Source: Prevotella scopos JCM 17725
GTDB taxonomy: Bacteria; Bacteroidota; Bacteroidia; Bacteroidales; Bacteroidaceae
Length of the DNA: 64,000 bases
Assembly (NCBI RefSeq): GCF_018127785.1
Contig: NZ_CP072390.1
Span: 1-64,000 of the forward strand
Direction of reading: 5' to 3'
In this document: piece by piece, positions 18,942-27,412 of the stretch
How positions within the stretch are numbered: the stretch's first letter is position 1
Layout: each line of letters opens with the position of its first letter
Program-made: the position numbers and the translations under genes
The notes under the pieces: generated by a model
Told to the model about the DNA's origin: nothing
Database searches by the model: none
What the model saw: only the letters and a program-made list of their open reading frames with translations

Positions 18942-19439
18942 ATGAAACGGTTTATCATCATAGGCATCCTTGCTCTCTGTACATTATCAGCCTCAGCGCA
19001 GAGCGTAAAAGGGCTGATTGAGCAATATAGGCACGAGAAAAACGTTATTCACCTTCATATAACACCTGCCTTAATGTCGTTCTTGAAGGTGCTTGCTAAA
19101 AGCCATTCGGACGATTCCAAGGCTCTGAAAGCCGTATCTTCCTTTCGTATACTTGTCTTTGACGACTGCGATTCGATTGTAAAAAGTCGTTTTAGAAACA
19201 CGGTTCAGACCTTCCATCCTAAGGGATATACGCCAATCATCTACAATAAGCAGGCAGGTGAGACTAATTATGTTTACCTCAAAGAAAAGAAAGGGTGCAT
19301 TCGTGAAGTGCTCATCCTTGCTATTGACAAACAAGATGGCGCCATTGTACGGATTAAAGGTAAGATAAGTCCTAACGATGTCGACTCTGTTGTGAAAGAA
19401 AGTACCAACAAGAAGAATCTGAAAAGCTATAAGTTATAG
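18942..19439 (+). CDS. DUF4252 protein (secreted)
   Basis: A 165-residue protein with a Sec signal (MKRFIIIGILALCTLSASAQ) and the same fold pattern as the preceding gene: VIHLHITPALMSFLKVL, FRILVFDDCDS, HPKGYTPIIY and VRIKGKISPNDVDSVV. It starts 13 bases after its paralogue, so both are in one operon. It lacks the lipoprotein cysteine of the first copy and would be soluble in the periplasm. Function is unknown. Confidence 0.8.
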   Translation: MKRFIIIGILALCTLSASAQSVKGLIEQYRHEKNVIHLHITPALMSFLKVLAKSHSDDSKALKAVSSFRILVFDDCDSIVKSRFRNTVQTFHPKGYTPIIYNKQAGETNYVYLKEKKGCIREVLILAIDKQDGAIVRIKGKISPNDVDSVVKESTNKKNLKSYKL

Positions 19440-19491
19440 GACTGACAACCTTACATCATAGCCGATTATTGTCTAAAGCGCACATCTGCCT

Positions 19492-20001
19492 ATGCAAGCA
19501 AGCGATTTTAAACAGCTATTCCTACCCTGCCATCGGAAACTCTTTTCGGTGGCATATAGGCTGATGAGCAACACGCAAGCTGCTGAGGATATGGTACAAG
19601 AGACCTTCCTAAAACTCTGGATGCAGCGTGATAAGATTGAAAGGATTGATAATCCTGAGGCTTATAGCATCACGGTGCTGCGCCGACTATTCTATGACAG
19701 AATGAGAACAGAGCATCTACAAGAAGTCGACAAAGATGTGGGAAGTTTACAGGTTACTTCCTCGCAGAATATCAGTAGACAGTTAGAGGCTGCCGACGAA
19801 TACCAACGAGTAAGACAGTTGATTTCCCATTTGCCCGAGCCGCAAGGAAGAATCATGTTAATGCGTGATGTTGAAGACCGCAGTTTTGAGGAAATCAGCA
19901 TCGAAACAGGGCTTACAGAGGTGAATATAAGAAGTATTCTCAGCCGTGCCCGTAAGAAGATTAGAGAACAGATAAAAACAATGAAGTATGACAAAGACTG
20001 A
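19492..20001 (+). CDS. ECF-type RNA polymerase sigma factor
   Basis: A 169-residue sigma-70 factor of the extracytoplasmic-function class. Region 2 spans about residues 8-75 (HRKLFSVAYRLMSNTQAAEDMVQETFLKLW, contacting polymerase and the -10 element). Region 4 spans about 105-160 (LPEPQGRIMLMRDVEDRSFEEISIETGLTEVNIRSILSRARKKI, a helix-turn-helix for the -35 element). It is downstream of two DUF4252 genes, and its last 14 bases overlap the next gene, a likely membrane anti-sigma partner. Confidence 0.92.
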   Translation: MQASDFKQLFLPCHRKLFSVAYRLMSNTQAAEDMVQETFLKLWMQRDKIERIDNPEAYSITVLRRLFYDRMRTEHLQEVDKDVGSLQVTSSQNISRQLEAADEYQRVRQLISHLPEPQGRIMLMRDVEDRSFEEISIETGLTEVNIRSILSRARKKIREQIKTMKYDKD

Positions 20002-20470
20002 AGACATTAAGCGCTTGCTTGCCCAATACTACGATGGACTGACCACCGAAGAGGAGGAGAACACGCTGCGTACTTACTTCAATGGCAATGACATTGATGC
20101 CAGTTTGAAGGATGAAAGCATCTTCTTCACGGCTCTTCAGTCATCAGAATGCCCTACACCAGCAGGGATGGAAGAGCGACTCAGTCGACAGATTAACCAG
20201 TGGAACACCTTAGAAGTCACTAATCGTCGTGCGATAAGGCATATTAACCTGCGCTGGATAGTAGGGATAGCAGCCAGCTTGTTGCTTCTCTTTGCTACTG
20301 GAGCTATCGTTTACCAAAACGAGAATAAGTCTCCACAAACTGAACAGGATACCTATACTAACGCTAAAGACGCTTACGCCGAAACGTCAAAAGCACTGAT
20401 GAAATTCTCAAAGACGCTCAATAAGGGTATTGACGCTACCGAGAACATCACTAATAAAACAAGGGATTAG
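19988..20470 (+). CDS. Putative membrane anti-sigma factor
   Basis: A 160-residue single-pass membrane protein. A cytoplasmic helical part (DIKRLLAQYYDGLTTEEEENTL, residues 6-27) has the form seen in Bacteroidetes anti-sigma/sigma-associated proteins. One membrane helix follows at about residues 90-109, then a short polar periplasmic tail. There is no zinc-binding HxxxCxxC motif. The call rests on overlap with the sigma gene, topology and size. Translational coupling is likely from the 14-base overlap. Confidence 0.72.
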   Translation: MTKTEDIKRLLAQYYDGLTTEEEENTLRTYFNGNDIDASLKDESIFFTALQSSECPTPAGMEERLSRQINQWNTLEVTNRRAIRHINLRWIVGIAASLLLLFATGAIVYQNENKSPQTEQDTYTNAKDAYAETSKALMKFSKTLNKGIDATENITNKTRD

Positions 20471-20473
20471 ATT

Positions 20474-20932
20474 ATGAAGAGAATTATTTTAACGCTTTGT
20501 ATGACTATGATAGCCTGTATAACGGCATTCGCTCAAAAGGCATTGTTCGATAAATACAGCGAAACAGATGGTGTCTCCACTGTCTACATATCGCGTAATA
20601 TGATGCGAATGATGGGCAATGTGAAAGCAGGTAACAAGGATATCAGCAAGGTTGCAGGCCGTCTCGACTATCTGCAGATACTCTCCTGCGAACGTCCTTC
20701 ACTAATTCCTTCTATCAAGAAGTCTGCCCAAAGTATCTTCAATCAACAAAAGTATTCGATTGTAATGCAAGTCAATGAGGGGGGCGAACATACTACTATC
20801 TACGAGCGGCATTACCCGAATGGAAAGAAAGAGTTTGCCCTACTCTCCATAGAACGCAACGAGATAACAATTATCAACCTACTTGGTAATATCTCTCTAC
20901 AGGATATTCAAGGAATAGCTGGTGGAAAATAA
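20474..20932 (+). CDS. DUF4252 protein (secreted)
   Basis: Third DUF4252 paralogue, 152 residues, with signal peptide MKRIILTLCMTMIACITAFA. The family pattern recurs: VSTVYISRNMMRMMG, LQILSCERPS, QQKYSIVMQVNEGGE and ITIINLLGNISLQDIQGI. It begins three bases after the anti-sigma stop, so it belongs to the same transcript. Having DUF4252 genes on both sides of the sigma/anti-sigma pair suggests they are its outputs or sensors (inference). Confidence 0.8.
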   Translation: MKRIILTLCMTMIACITAFAQKALFDKYSETDGVSTVYISRNMMRMMGNVKAGNKDISKVAGRLDYLQILSCERPSLIPSIKKSAQSIFNQQKYSIVMQVNEGGEHTTIYERHYPNGKKEFALLSIERNEITIINLLGNISLQDIQGIAGGK

Positions 20933-20944
20933 TCCACCAGCTTT

Positions 20945-20991
20945 TTTGGTTATATAATAGAAATAGAGTACTTTTGCATAAAATAAGGAGG
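20945..20991 (+). promoter_or_regulatory. Promoter and strong ribosome binding site of the toxin-antitoxin pair
   Basis: TTTG at 20945-20948, 20 bases, then TACTTTTG at 20969-20976. AAGGAGG at 20985-20991 lies 7 bases before the ATG. Such a complete Shine-Dalgarno sequence is unusual in this group and suggests an acquired module. Confidence 0.6.
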
Positions 20992-20998
20992 TATAATT

Positions 20999-21247
20999 AT
21001 GAATAGGACCATAAATATTCCAAGTGCAGACAACGCCTTCTTGGAGATGTTAGCACAAAAGATGGGATGGACTATAAGTCAAATCAACTCTCATACAGAG
21101 AAGTATAAAAAGCCAGACTTAAACACACCAGAGAAAAGGAAAAAAGCAATAGAGTTGCTTCAATCCATCGCTGGTAAACTGCCAAACAGTCATTTAGAAA
21201 GCTGGAAACAAGCAAAAGAAGATTATCTAAGAACAAAACACTTATGA
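20999..21247 (+). CDS. Putative antitoxin of a VapBC-like pair
   Basis: An 82-residue polar, mostly helical protein. Its start (MNRTINIPSADNAFLEMLAQKMGW) looks like a short DNA-binding strand-helix unit followed by a flexible charged C-terminus, the usual antitoxin plan in which the tail wraps the toxin. I do not recognise a precise family. The call rests on size, the strong promoter and ribosome binding site, and a 4-base overlap with the following PIN-domain gene. Confidence 0.7.
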   Translation: MNRTINIPSADNAFLEMLAQKMGWTISQINSHTEKYKKPDLNTPEKRKKAIELLQSIAGKLPNSHLESWKQAKEDYLRTKHL

Positions 21248-21630
21248 GAATCTTCTTAGATACCAATATCCTCATAGATCTTCTTGAGGCAAGAGGTGAG
21301 TTCACACAGAATGCACTGAAAGTGGCAAGTATGGTTATTAACAATGGAGACGAACTTTTGTTGAGTGACCTATCAGTTGTAAATGCTTGTTATATCGAAA
21401 GAAAATCCTTAGGAAATAGGGGCTTTATAGCAACATTCTCTGCTATTAGAGATTACTTTGAAATTATCGGCATGGGAGCACCTGCGATAGATTCTGCGCT
21501 CACTGCTAATTGGAATGATTTTGAAGATGCAATGCAATACTTTGCTGCTCTTAATGCAAATGCTGATATCATTGTCACAAGAAATAAGAAAGATTTTGCT
21601 ACCAGTGAGATAAGTGTTGTATGTTCGTAG
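21244..21630 (+). CDS. PIN-domain toxin (VapC-like), C-terminus altered
   Basis: A 128-residue PIN-domain endoribonuclease. Acidic residues expected to bind metal are D6 (FLDTN), E52, D95 (FEDAMQYF) and D108/N114 (ADIIVTRNKKDF). It overlaps the antitoxin by 4 bases. After ATSEISVV the reading frame enters the start of a duplicated ybeY segment and stops after Cys-Ser. PIN proteins of this type usually continue for about ten more residues (a tPeeFl-like helix), so the natural tail has been lost at the junction. The core fold and active site appear complete, so it may still work. Confidence 0.8.
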   Translation: MRIFLDTNILIDLLEARGEFTQNALKVASMVINNGDELLLSDLSVVNACYIERKSLGNRGFIATFSAIRDYFEIIGMGAPAIDSALTANWNDFEDAMQYFAALNANADIIVTRNKKDFATSEISVVCS

Positions 21631-21932
21631 ATGATGAGAAGATTCTCGAAGTAAACAACGAGTATCTTGGACATGATTACTACACGGACATCATTACTTT
21701 CGACTATGATGAAGATGATGTGCTTAATGGCGACCTTGTTATCTCACTTGACATAGTCCGCTCTAATGCCGAACTTTTCAAGAAGTCGTATGAGGACGAG
21801 CTTAATCGGGTTATCATTCATGGTATCCTTCACCTCTGTGGTATCAATGACAAGGGTCCTGGAGAACGTGAGATTATGGAAGAAAACGAGAACAAAGCAC
21901 TCACTCTATTAAAGGAGATGAGTGGCGAATAA
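21621..21932 (+). pseudogene. Truncated second copy of ybeY
   Basis: Encodes 103 residues matching positions 40-142 of the complete YbeY at 59409-59837, with 98 identical. The N-terminal 39 residues are missing, including the first strands of the fold, so it is probably non-functional. Many silent differences from the intact gene point to an origin in a related strain rather than a very recent local copy. It overlaps the end of vapC by ten bases, and the shared segment continues past its stop to about 22258. Confidence 0.85.
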
Positions 21933-22261
21933 TAAGCGGTTCATTCTACTTTAGTAGACACCCACACGTAAGAGACAAAAGGGCTGAAATCCTACTTTGG
22001 GTTTCAGCCCTTATTGTTTTCCCATTCTTCTCTGCCGAAAGATTGTAGACTGGTTACAAAAGGATTAGTATTCAGAATGAGAGTAAAGGCTTATACACTG
22101 TTTTAAGACAACACCACTTATTCCTTTTCAACCAATACATGTAAACTATTTTCATGCAGTTCAAAACCAAAACATGCTCTTTTGGCTTTAAAAAGACGCC
22201 TAAATGGCTTGCAAAAGATGCCCTTACTAACGCCCTTTTGAAGTCCTATTAAGCACCTTTT
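21933..22261. repeat. Duplicated ybeY downstream region
   Basis: About 330 bases corresponding, in inverted orientation, to 59079-59408. It includes a terminator hairpin (21978-22014) and the AAAAGACGCCTAAATGGC segment. Similarity stops exactly where the IS1634-like element begins. Confidence 0.75.
21976..22019 (+). terminator. Rho-independent terminator (copy)
   Basis: Arms AAAAGGGCTGAAATCC / GGTTTCAGCCCTT followed by T-rich sequence. It is the counterpart of the hairpin at 59329-59362. Confidence 0.7.
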
Positions 22262-23940
22262 CCTGACTTCATCACTTTTTGCTGTTCAAAAATAGTGGCA
22301 CCTGAAAATTAGTCAGTTATCTGTTTTAAAGGGTGACTTATGGTGACGCACGGGGATTTTTTGCTATATTTGTAGTATGTTTGTCCGCAAAAAGAAAAAT
22401 CGTTCAGGTACTACTAGTATAGTGGTTGTTGATAAGCACGGAGGTAAGTTTAAGGAACTGCATACCGTCGGAATTGCTCGTGATGAAAGCGAGATAGATA
22501 TACTTTGTTTACAAGGAAGACGATGGATCAATAGATATTTAGGTATACAGGAGATAGACTTTGACGGACCAGAGGACAAAAAGTAAGAGATGGATACGGC
22601 AAAATCAATGCTAGACAACATTGATTCTATACTCCTGAATGGTGCGAAGCTGATAATAGATAAGGTGTACGACTCAATAGGCTTCAACCAAATAGAGGAT
22701 GAAGTGCTACGGCAGTTGGTGGTTGCGAGGCTGTGCCAACCTCTAAGCAAGATGGCAACAGTAGAGTATCTGAAGTCACACTTTGATGAAGACGTGTCGC
22801 TGAATAAGATTTATCGCTACCTTGACAAACTCTACAACACCCAGCAAGAGACGGCGCAACGCATAAGCGTGGAACACACATTCTCCGTGCTTGTCGGTCG
22901 CATTGAGATGTTATTCTATGATGTCACGTCACTTTATTTTGAAAGTTTTCGAGAGGACGTCTTACGCTCTCTTGGTTTTTCCAAGGACGGCAAAACATCA
23001 GAGACTCAGATTATCCTTGGCCTGCTTGTCTGTGAGAACGGCTATCCCCTATCATACTCCATCTTCAATGGAGCACAATGTGAGAACTACACCATGATAC
23101 CGATGATTGATGACTTCAAGCAGCGTTTCAAGATTGATGACTTCGTTGTGGTTGCAGATTCAGGTTTCATGATTAGTCGTAACATAGACCTATTGAGGAG
23201 CGAAGGGTATCAATTCATTGTAGGTAGTAGGATTAAGAAGATGAAAGGCGAGGTACAATCATGGATGAAGTCTCTTCCGCACGAGGATGGTTTGTACCAT
23301 GAGCGACTGCTCGACAATGGTGACAGGCTTATCGTGACCTATAGTTCCAAGCGTGCTGCTAAAGATACATTCAATAGGATGAAGGGAGTGGAAAGGCTCA
23401 AAGCAAGCTATGCCTCAGGAAAGATTACCAAGGAGAAACTCAACAAGCGGGGGTATGCTAAGTTTCTGAAAATAGAAAACGATGTTCGAGTAAGTATCGA
23501 CGAGGACAAAATTAAAGAGGATGAGAAGTGGGATGGATTGAAAGGATATGTCACTAACATCAAACTTCCTTCTTCTGAAGTAGTCGCTCAATATAGAGGA
23601 CTATGGATGGTTGAACGAGCTTTTCGCATATCAAAAGGGACATTGGAGACGCGCCCTATTTTTCACTTCACGGAACGCCGCATTGAAGCACATGTATGCT
23701 TATGCTTCATTGCTTATAAAGTGTATAAGGAAATCGAACGAATTGTCAATTTACTAAACTTAGACATGAGCGTGGATAGTGTACTAAAAATTGCGAACAC
23801 CATCACAACCATAAGGCTCAGACTACCTTTGAACGACAAAACCATCACCAAAACAATGATGCTGACACTAACACAACGGTTACTAAAACCCATTTTTGAT
23901 TTTTTGGAAGTTTTAGGGGTGACGCAATGATGAAGTCAGG
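22262..23940 (+). mobile_element. IS1634-like insertion sequence
   Basis: Terminal inverted repeats CCTGACTTCATCA (22262-22274) and TGATGAAGTCAGG (23928-23940) are perfect over 13 bases, giving an element of 1679 bases. No target-site duplication is visible: the left flank is the duplicated ybeY region and the right flank is a dprA-tail copy. The transposase frame has an internal stop. Confidence 0.88.
22377..23930 (+). pseudogene. IS1634-family transposase split by an in-frame TAA
   Basis: Two consecutive frames, 22377-22586 (69 residues, MFVRKKKNRSGTTSIVVV) and 22590-23930 (446 residues), are in the same reading frame and separated only by TAA GAG before an ATG. Family members I recall are one polypeptide of about 520-550 residues across this point, so the TAA looks like a nonsense mutation. 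The larger part retains the DDE-like blocks FYDVTSLYFES, VVADSGFMIS and the C-terminal YRGLWMVERAFRISKGTLETRPIFH. Restart at the ATG after the stop could give an enzyme lacking the N-terminal domain. Alternatively this is a natural two-frame arrangement. Confidence 0.75.
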
Positions 23941-23971
23941 GGCTATGGCTGGCGGTTTTTATCACCTGTTA
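23940..23971. repeat. dprA-tail direct repeat, copy 2
   Basis: Starts at the last base of the insertion sequence and matches the dprA 3' end (18250-18281) at 29 of 32 positions. It would encode AMAGGFYHLLP. Confidence 0.75.
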
Positions 23972-24428
23972 CCTGTGATGGGTGTTGGGGGTTGATGGTT
24001 GCTTGTGTTGGGGGGTGAATGTTAGGTGATAATGTAATCTTCTGAAGTGTCCCGTTTCTTCTTTATACCTCTCTAAACTTGATTTCCTGTCATTCTTATG
24101 TTGAAGCTAACTTGTTGTTTTACAATGAGATACTTTAAATGTTAAAAGTGATAGCAAATTAGAATAAAACTTGTGTGTTTTTTATGTAGTAATATCTTTT
24201 TTCTTTGAGAATACTTTTCTTTCCGAATGTTGGAAGTTTTTTTATGATTAACTTTCTCTGTAACTATTTCCTCCACCTTCTTTTACAGATTCAAAGTTGG
24301 GCGTCTATCCCTTGTTTTGTCGTCATAAAGCAAAAATAAAGCCTCATCTCTTCATCACTCATGAGAGTGGTAGGGGAGATGAGGCTAAAAAATAGCTGTG
24401 ATAGAAGGTTTTGATTTGCCTTCAGTAA
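23972..24428. other. Intergenic region after the IS element
   Basis: Contains a one-sided array of GGGTGTTG/GGGTTGATGG-type units (23973-24034), related to those at 14030 and 54902, then AT-rich sequence without a gene, and a terminator at 24340-24386. Confidence 0.55.
24340..24386 (-). terminator. Terminator of the glutaminyl cyclase gene
   Basis: Arms AGCCTCATCTC and GAGATGAGGCT with a loop containing a further short stem. Minus-strand reading is followed by TTTATTTTTG. Confidence 0.75.
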
Positions 24429-25451
24429 TTATTTTTGTTGTGTGTACAAGACCTGTATGACGGTCTGACCAACGGCTTGTAACGTGTTCTTATCGATATG
24501 CTCCATCGTGTCATGAATGGTATGCCATGTTGGCCCGAAAGTGCTTTGCTGACAATCAGGATAGTAAGGAATGATGTCAATGGTAGGAATCGCTGCAAAC
24601 TGGTTGACTGGCACATGATCGTCAGTAATCATTCCACCAATTTCATCAGGGAAGTAAGAACCATATCCAGCATCCTTAGCAGCTTCCCATACACGGTTGA
24701 CGATATCGGGTGCAAACTGTACGGACATTCCTTCACGATAGAATTGTGCTCCTTCGCCACCTACCATATCCAACAATATACCAAATTCAGGCTTTACAGG
24801 CGTTGGGAAGTTTTTTGCATAGTATTGTGCACCCAATGCCCACGAGTCGTCAGCATTCGGATAGCGTGTCTCCCAACGTGGTACTCCCCAGTCTTCTGCA
24901 TCAAAGCAAACGAAATCGACACCTATATTCAACTTCTTGTCAGCCTGCAGCTGACGGGCTATCTCGAGCATTACTGCCACACCGCTGGCGCCATCATTAG
25001 CAGCCATGACAGGCTTCTTATGATTCGTTGAGTCAGGATCGTTATCCGCCCAAGGACGACTATCCCAATGTGCGCAGATTAAGATGCGTTTCTCTGCCTT
25101 AGGATTAAAGCGTGCAATGATGTTCATTGACTTTAATAGCGTACCATCATAACCCTTAAGGTCTGCTTTCTGCTCCTGTACCTCACAGCCGTACTGTTTA
25201 AATTTATCAATGATCCACTTACCGCATTTATCATGTGCTGTCGAATTCATCACGCGTGGCCCGAAGTCACATTGTGCTGCTGTAAAAGCGTATGCAGAGT
25301 CAACATTAAACGTAGGACCGACTGGCTTTACTGTTGCCACTGTGTCAGCAGCATTATCTGTGTTACTTGCTTTCCCCTTACAACCATAGGCTATGGTTGT
25401 TAAGGACACTGCCAAGAGACAACCGACAAAGAGTTTCATATTATTTTTCAT
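24429..25451 (-). CDS. Glutaminyl-peptide cyclotransferase (M28-like), lipoprotein
   Basis: A zinc enzyme that converts N-terminal Gln (or Glu) of peptides and proteins to pyroglutamate. It acts in the periplasm: the signal ends in a lipobox, TTIAYGC, with C24. Likely metal ligands lie in ANDGASGVA (Asp), FDAEDWG (Glu) and WHTIHDTMEHI (His), and AHWDSRPWAD is the adjoining conserved loop. The insertion WALGAQYYAKN and single-zinc M28 fold match the bacterial type II cyclases described from Porphyromonas and Prevotella. An aminopeptidase is the alternative; the motif set favours cyclase. It is 340 residues long. Confidence 0.85.
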   Translation of the reverse strand: MKNNMKLFVGCLLAVSLTTIAYGCKGKASNTDNAADTVATVKPVGPTFNVDSAYAFTAAQCDFGPRVMNSTAHDKCGKWIIDKFKQYGCEVQEQKADLKGYDGTLLKSMNIIARFNPKAEKRILICAHWDSRPWADNDPDSTNHKKPVMAANDGASGVAVMLEIARQLQADKKLNIGVDFVCFDAEDWGVPRWETRYPNADDSWALGAQYYAKNFPTPVKPEFGILLDMVGGEGAQFYREGMSVQFAPDIVNRVWEAAKDAGYGSYFPDEIGGMITDDHVPVNQFAAIPTIDIIPYYPDCQQSTFGPTWHTIHDTMEHIDKNTLQAVGQTVIQVLYTQQK

Positions 25452-25492
25452 TGTTGATAATAATTTGTGTTATACTATAAGATAATCGGAAA

Positions 25493-27355
25493 CTACTTCC
25501 TTACGCTCTGTACCTGTGCCATTACACGTAGCCAGTTGCCACCCCAAATCTTCTCAATATCCCTTTCGCTATACTTGCGACGCAAAAGATGAAGGGTGAA
25601 GTTAATCATTTCGCTGGCATCAGCCATACCACGGATAGTTCCATCACCATCAAAATCGGTACCAATACCAACGTGGTCAATACCCATAACGTTGATTGCA
25701 TGTTCCAAATGAGCAAGCGCATCCATAATCGTAGCCTCACCGCTCTTCTTCAAGAAGCCTTGGTACATGGTGATATGTGCTACACCGCCTTTCTTTGCCA
25801 GCGCATGCATTTGCTCGTCAGTAAGGTTGCGAGGAACGTCACAGAGTGCTTTACTATTAGAATGACTACATACGATAGGCATCTTGCTCAGTTCCAATGC
25901 GTCATAGAAACTCTTTTCGCTACCATGGCTTAAGTCAACCATAATGCCATTACGATTCATTTCATTGATAACCTCTTCGCCAAACTTACTCACACCACCA
26001 TGTGTGCTGCAGCCTCGTGCTGAGTCACATATATCGTTGTCTCCGTTGTGACAGAGGGTGATATAGGTAACACCACGTTGTGCAAAGTGCTTGATATTTT
26101 CAAGTTTATGTTCTAAGGCAAGACCATTCTCAATAGCGAACATGATGCTCTTACGTCCCTTGCGCTTGTCCTCATAAAGGTCGGATGGGGTGCGGGCAAT
26201 ACTGAGATAACGTTGGTTCTGCTTAACAATTTCCTCGATTTTGTCGAAGATAAGGTCGGCATATACTGTAGGCGTAAGATGATCTAATGTCTCAGCAAGA
26301 TGCGGATTAAAGCGTTTCAAACCTTCAACGTCAATCTTTGACGAGAACGATTCACCAATTTTGGGTTGTGGCAGATAAGCAGCCATCATCACTGCATCCT
26401 GTCTGCCTTCCGTCATCTTATGGAGATCGTAAAGGATACGTGGGTCACGTTGGTCGAACTTAACACCCTGTGGGAAGAACATCGGTGTGTCGCAGTGTGT
26501 GTCAAGTGTTAATATACGCTGTTGTACCTGTTTAGCAAGATAGAAATTATTAGATTGACCAACTAACCACTGGAAGATTTTCCCACCTTCTTCATTCATG
26601 CATTCTGGATGCCATTGTACACCCATGATAGGTTTGAACTCACTACTCTCCATGGCTTCTATAACGCCATCAGGCGAAAGAGCCGTTACCCGGAAATGCT
26701 GTCCAGTGTCTTTTACTGCTTGATGGTGGAAGCTGTTGACCAATATACGCTCCTCCTTATAGAGTGCGTAGAGGACGGATGACTTCGTAATAGTCACGCT
26801 GTGGGTTACTTCACTACGATGAGCATCCTGAGAATGCTTCAGTGTAGCCCCATGAAAGGTCGTTATTGTCTTGTCTTTACTCAGCTTCTTTCCAACAGTT
26901 TCATCTGTTCTTATATAATCTTCATAAATATCTTGCTGCACCTTTCCTTCTAAGGCAACAGCTAATGTCTGCATACCACGGCAGATACCGAGGATGGGCA
27001 ACTGACGATTAAAGGCTAAGCGGATAATCATGAGTTCTGCTAAATCACGCTCAGCATTGATATTATGAAGTTTTGTTGATGGCTCTTCGCCTGCCCAAAG
27101 TGGGTTAATATCAGCGCCACCTGTAAGAATCAGACCATCGATATGGTCGAGGGTATTGATAAGGACATCCTTATCAGCTATGGGAGGGATAAGCATTGGG
27201 ACTCCACCCGCTGCCACTACCTGTTTATAATAGACGTCTCTTATCGCAGCATCGCCATCGATAAAGTTCGTAGTGATACCGATGATAGGCTTACGTTTTG
27301 CTTCAGGGAAGGTTGCATATACCTCATTGAGATGCGATTGAAGATTGTATTGCAT
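25493..27355 (-). CDS. Fusion: gamma-glutamyl hydrolase-like (C26) + M19 dipeptidase
   Basis: A two-domain protein of 620 residues. Residues about 20-265 form a class I amidotransferase-like hydrolase (C26/PuuD type): LILTGGADINP, nucleophile C125 in GICRGMQ and the catalytic QWHPE. Residues about 280-620 form an M19 (renal) dipeptidase with THCDTP, CSHSNSKAL and the late Asp in IGTDFDGDG, which bind two zinc ions. The combination could remove a gamma-glutamyl group and then split the remaining dipeptide, as in glutathione breakdown (inference). There is no signal peptide. I chose ATG 27355; the upstream extension is polar and unlike the family. Confidence 0.85.
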   Translation of the reverse strand: MQYNLQSHLNEVYATFPEAKRKPIIGITTNFIDGDAAIRDVYYKQVVAAGGVPMLIPPIADKDVLINTLDHIDGLILTGGADINPLWAGEEPSTKLHNINAERDLAELMIIRLAFNRQLPILGICRGMQTLAVALEGKVQQDIYEDYIRTDETVGKKLSKDKTITTFHGATLKHSQDAHRSEVTHSVTITKSSVLYALYKEERILVNSFHHQAVKDTGQHFRVTALSPDGVIEAMESSEFKPIMGVQWHPECMNEEGGKIFQWLVGQSNNFYLAKQVQQRILTLDTHCDTPMFFPQGVKFDQRDPRILYDLHKMTEGRQDAVMMAAYLPQPKIGESFSSKIDVEGLKRFNPHLAETLDHLTPTVYADLIFDKIEEIVKQNQRYLSIARTPSDLYEDKRKGRKSIMFAIENGLALEHKLENIKHFAQRGVTYITLCHNGDNDICDSARGCSTHGGVSKFGEEVINEMNRNGIMVDLSHGSEKSFYDALELSKMPIVCSHSNSKALCDVPRNLTDEQMHALAKKGGVAHITMYQGFLKKSGEATIMDALAHLEHAINVMGIDHVGIGTDFDGDGTIRGMADASEMINFTLHLLRRKYSERDIEKIWGGNWLRVMAQVQSVRK

Positions 27356-27412
27356 TCTTGTTCTTTTTTGAGATGTTTGTTTGTCGTTGATTATTAACAA
27401 ATAATTCTTGAC

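Noticed and set aside
21600..21932. VapC-YbeY translational fusion
   Set aside because: The two frames differ; the toxin stops ten bases into the ybeY fragment.
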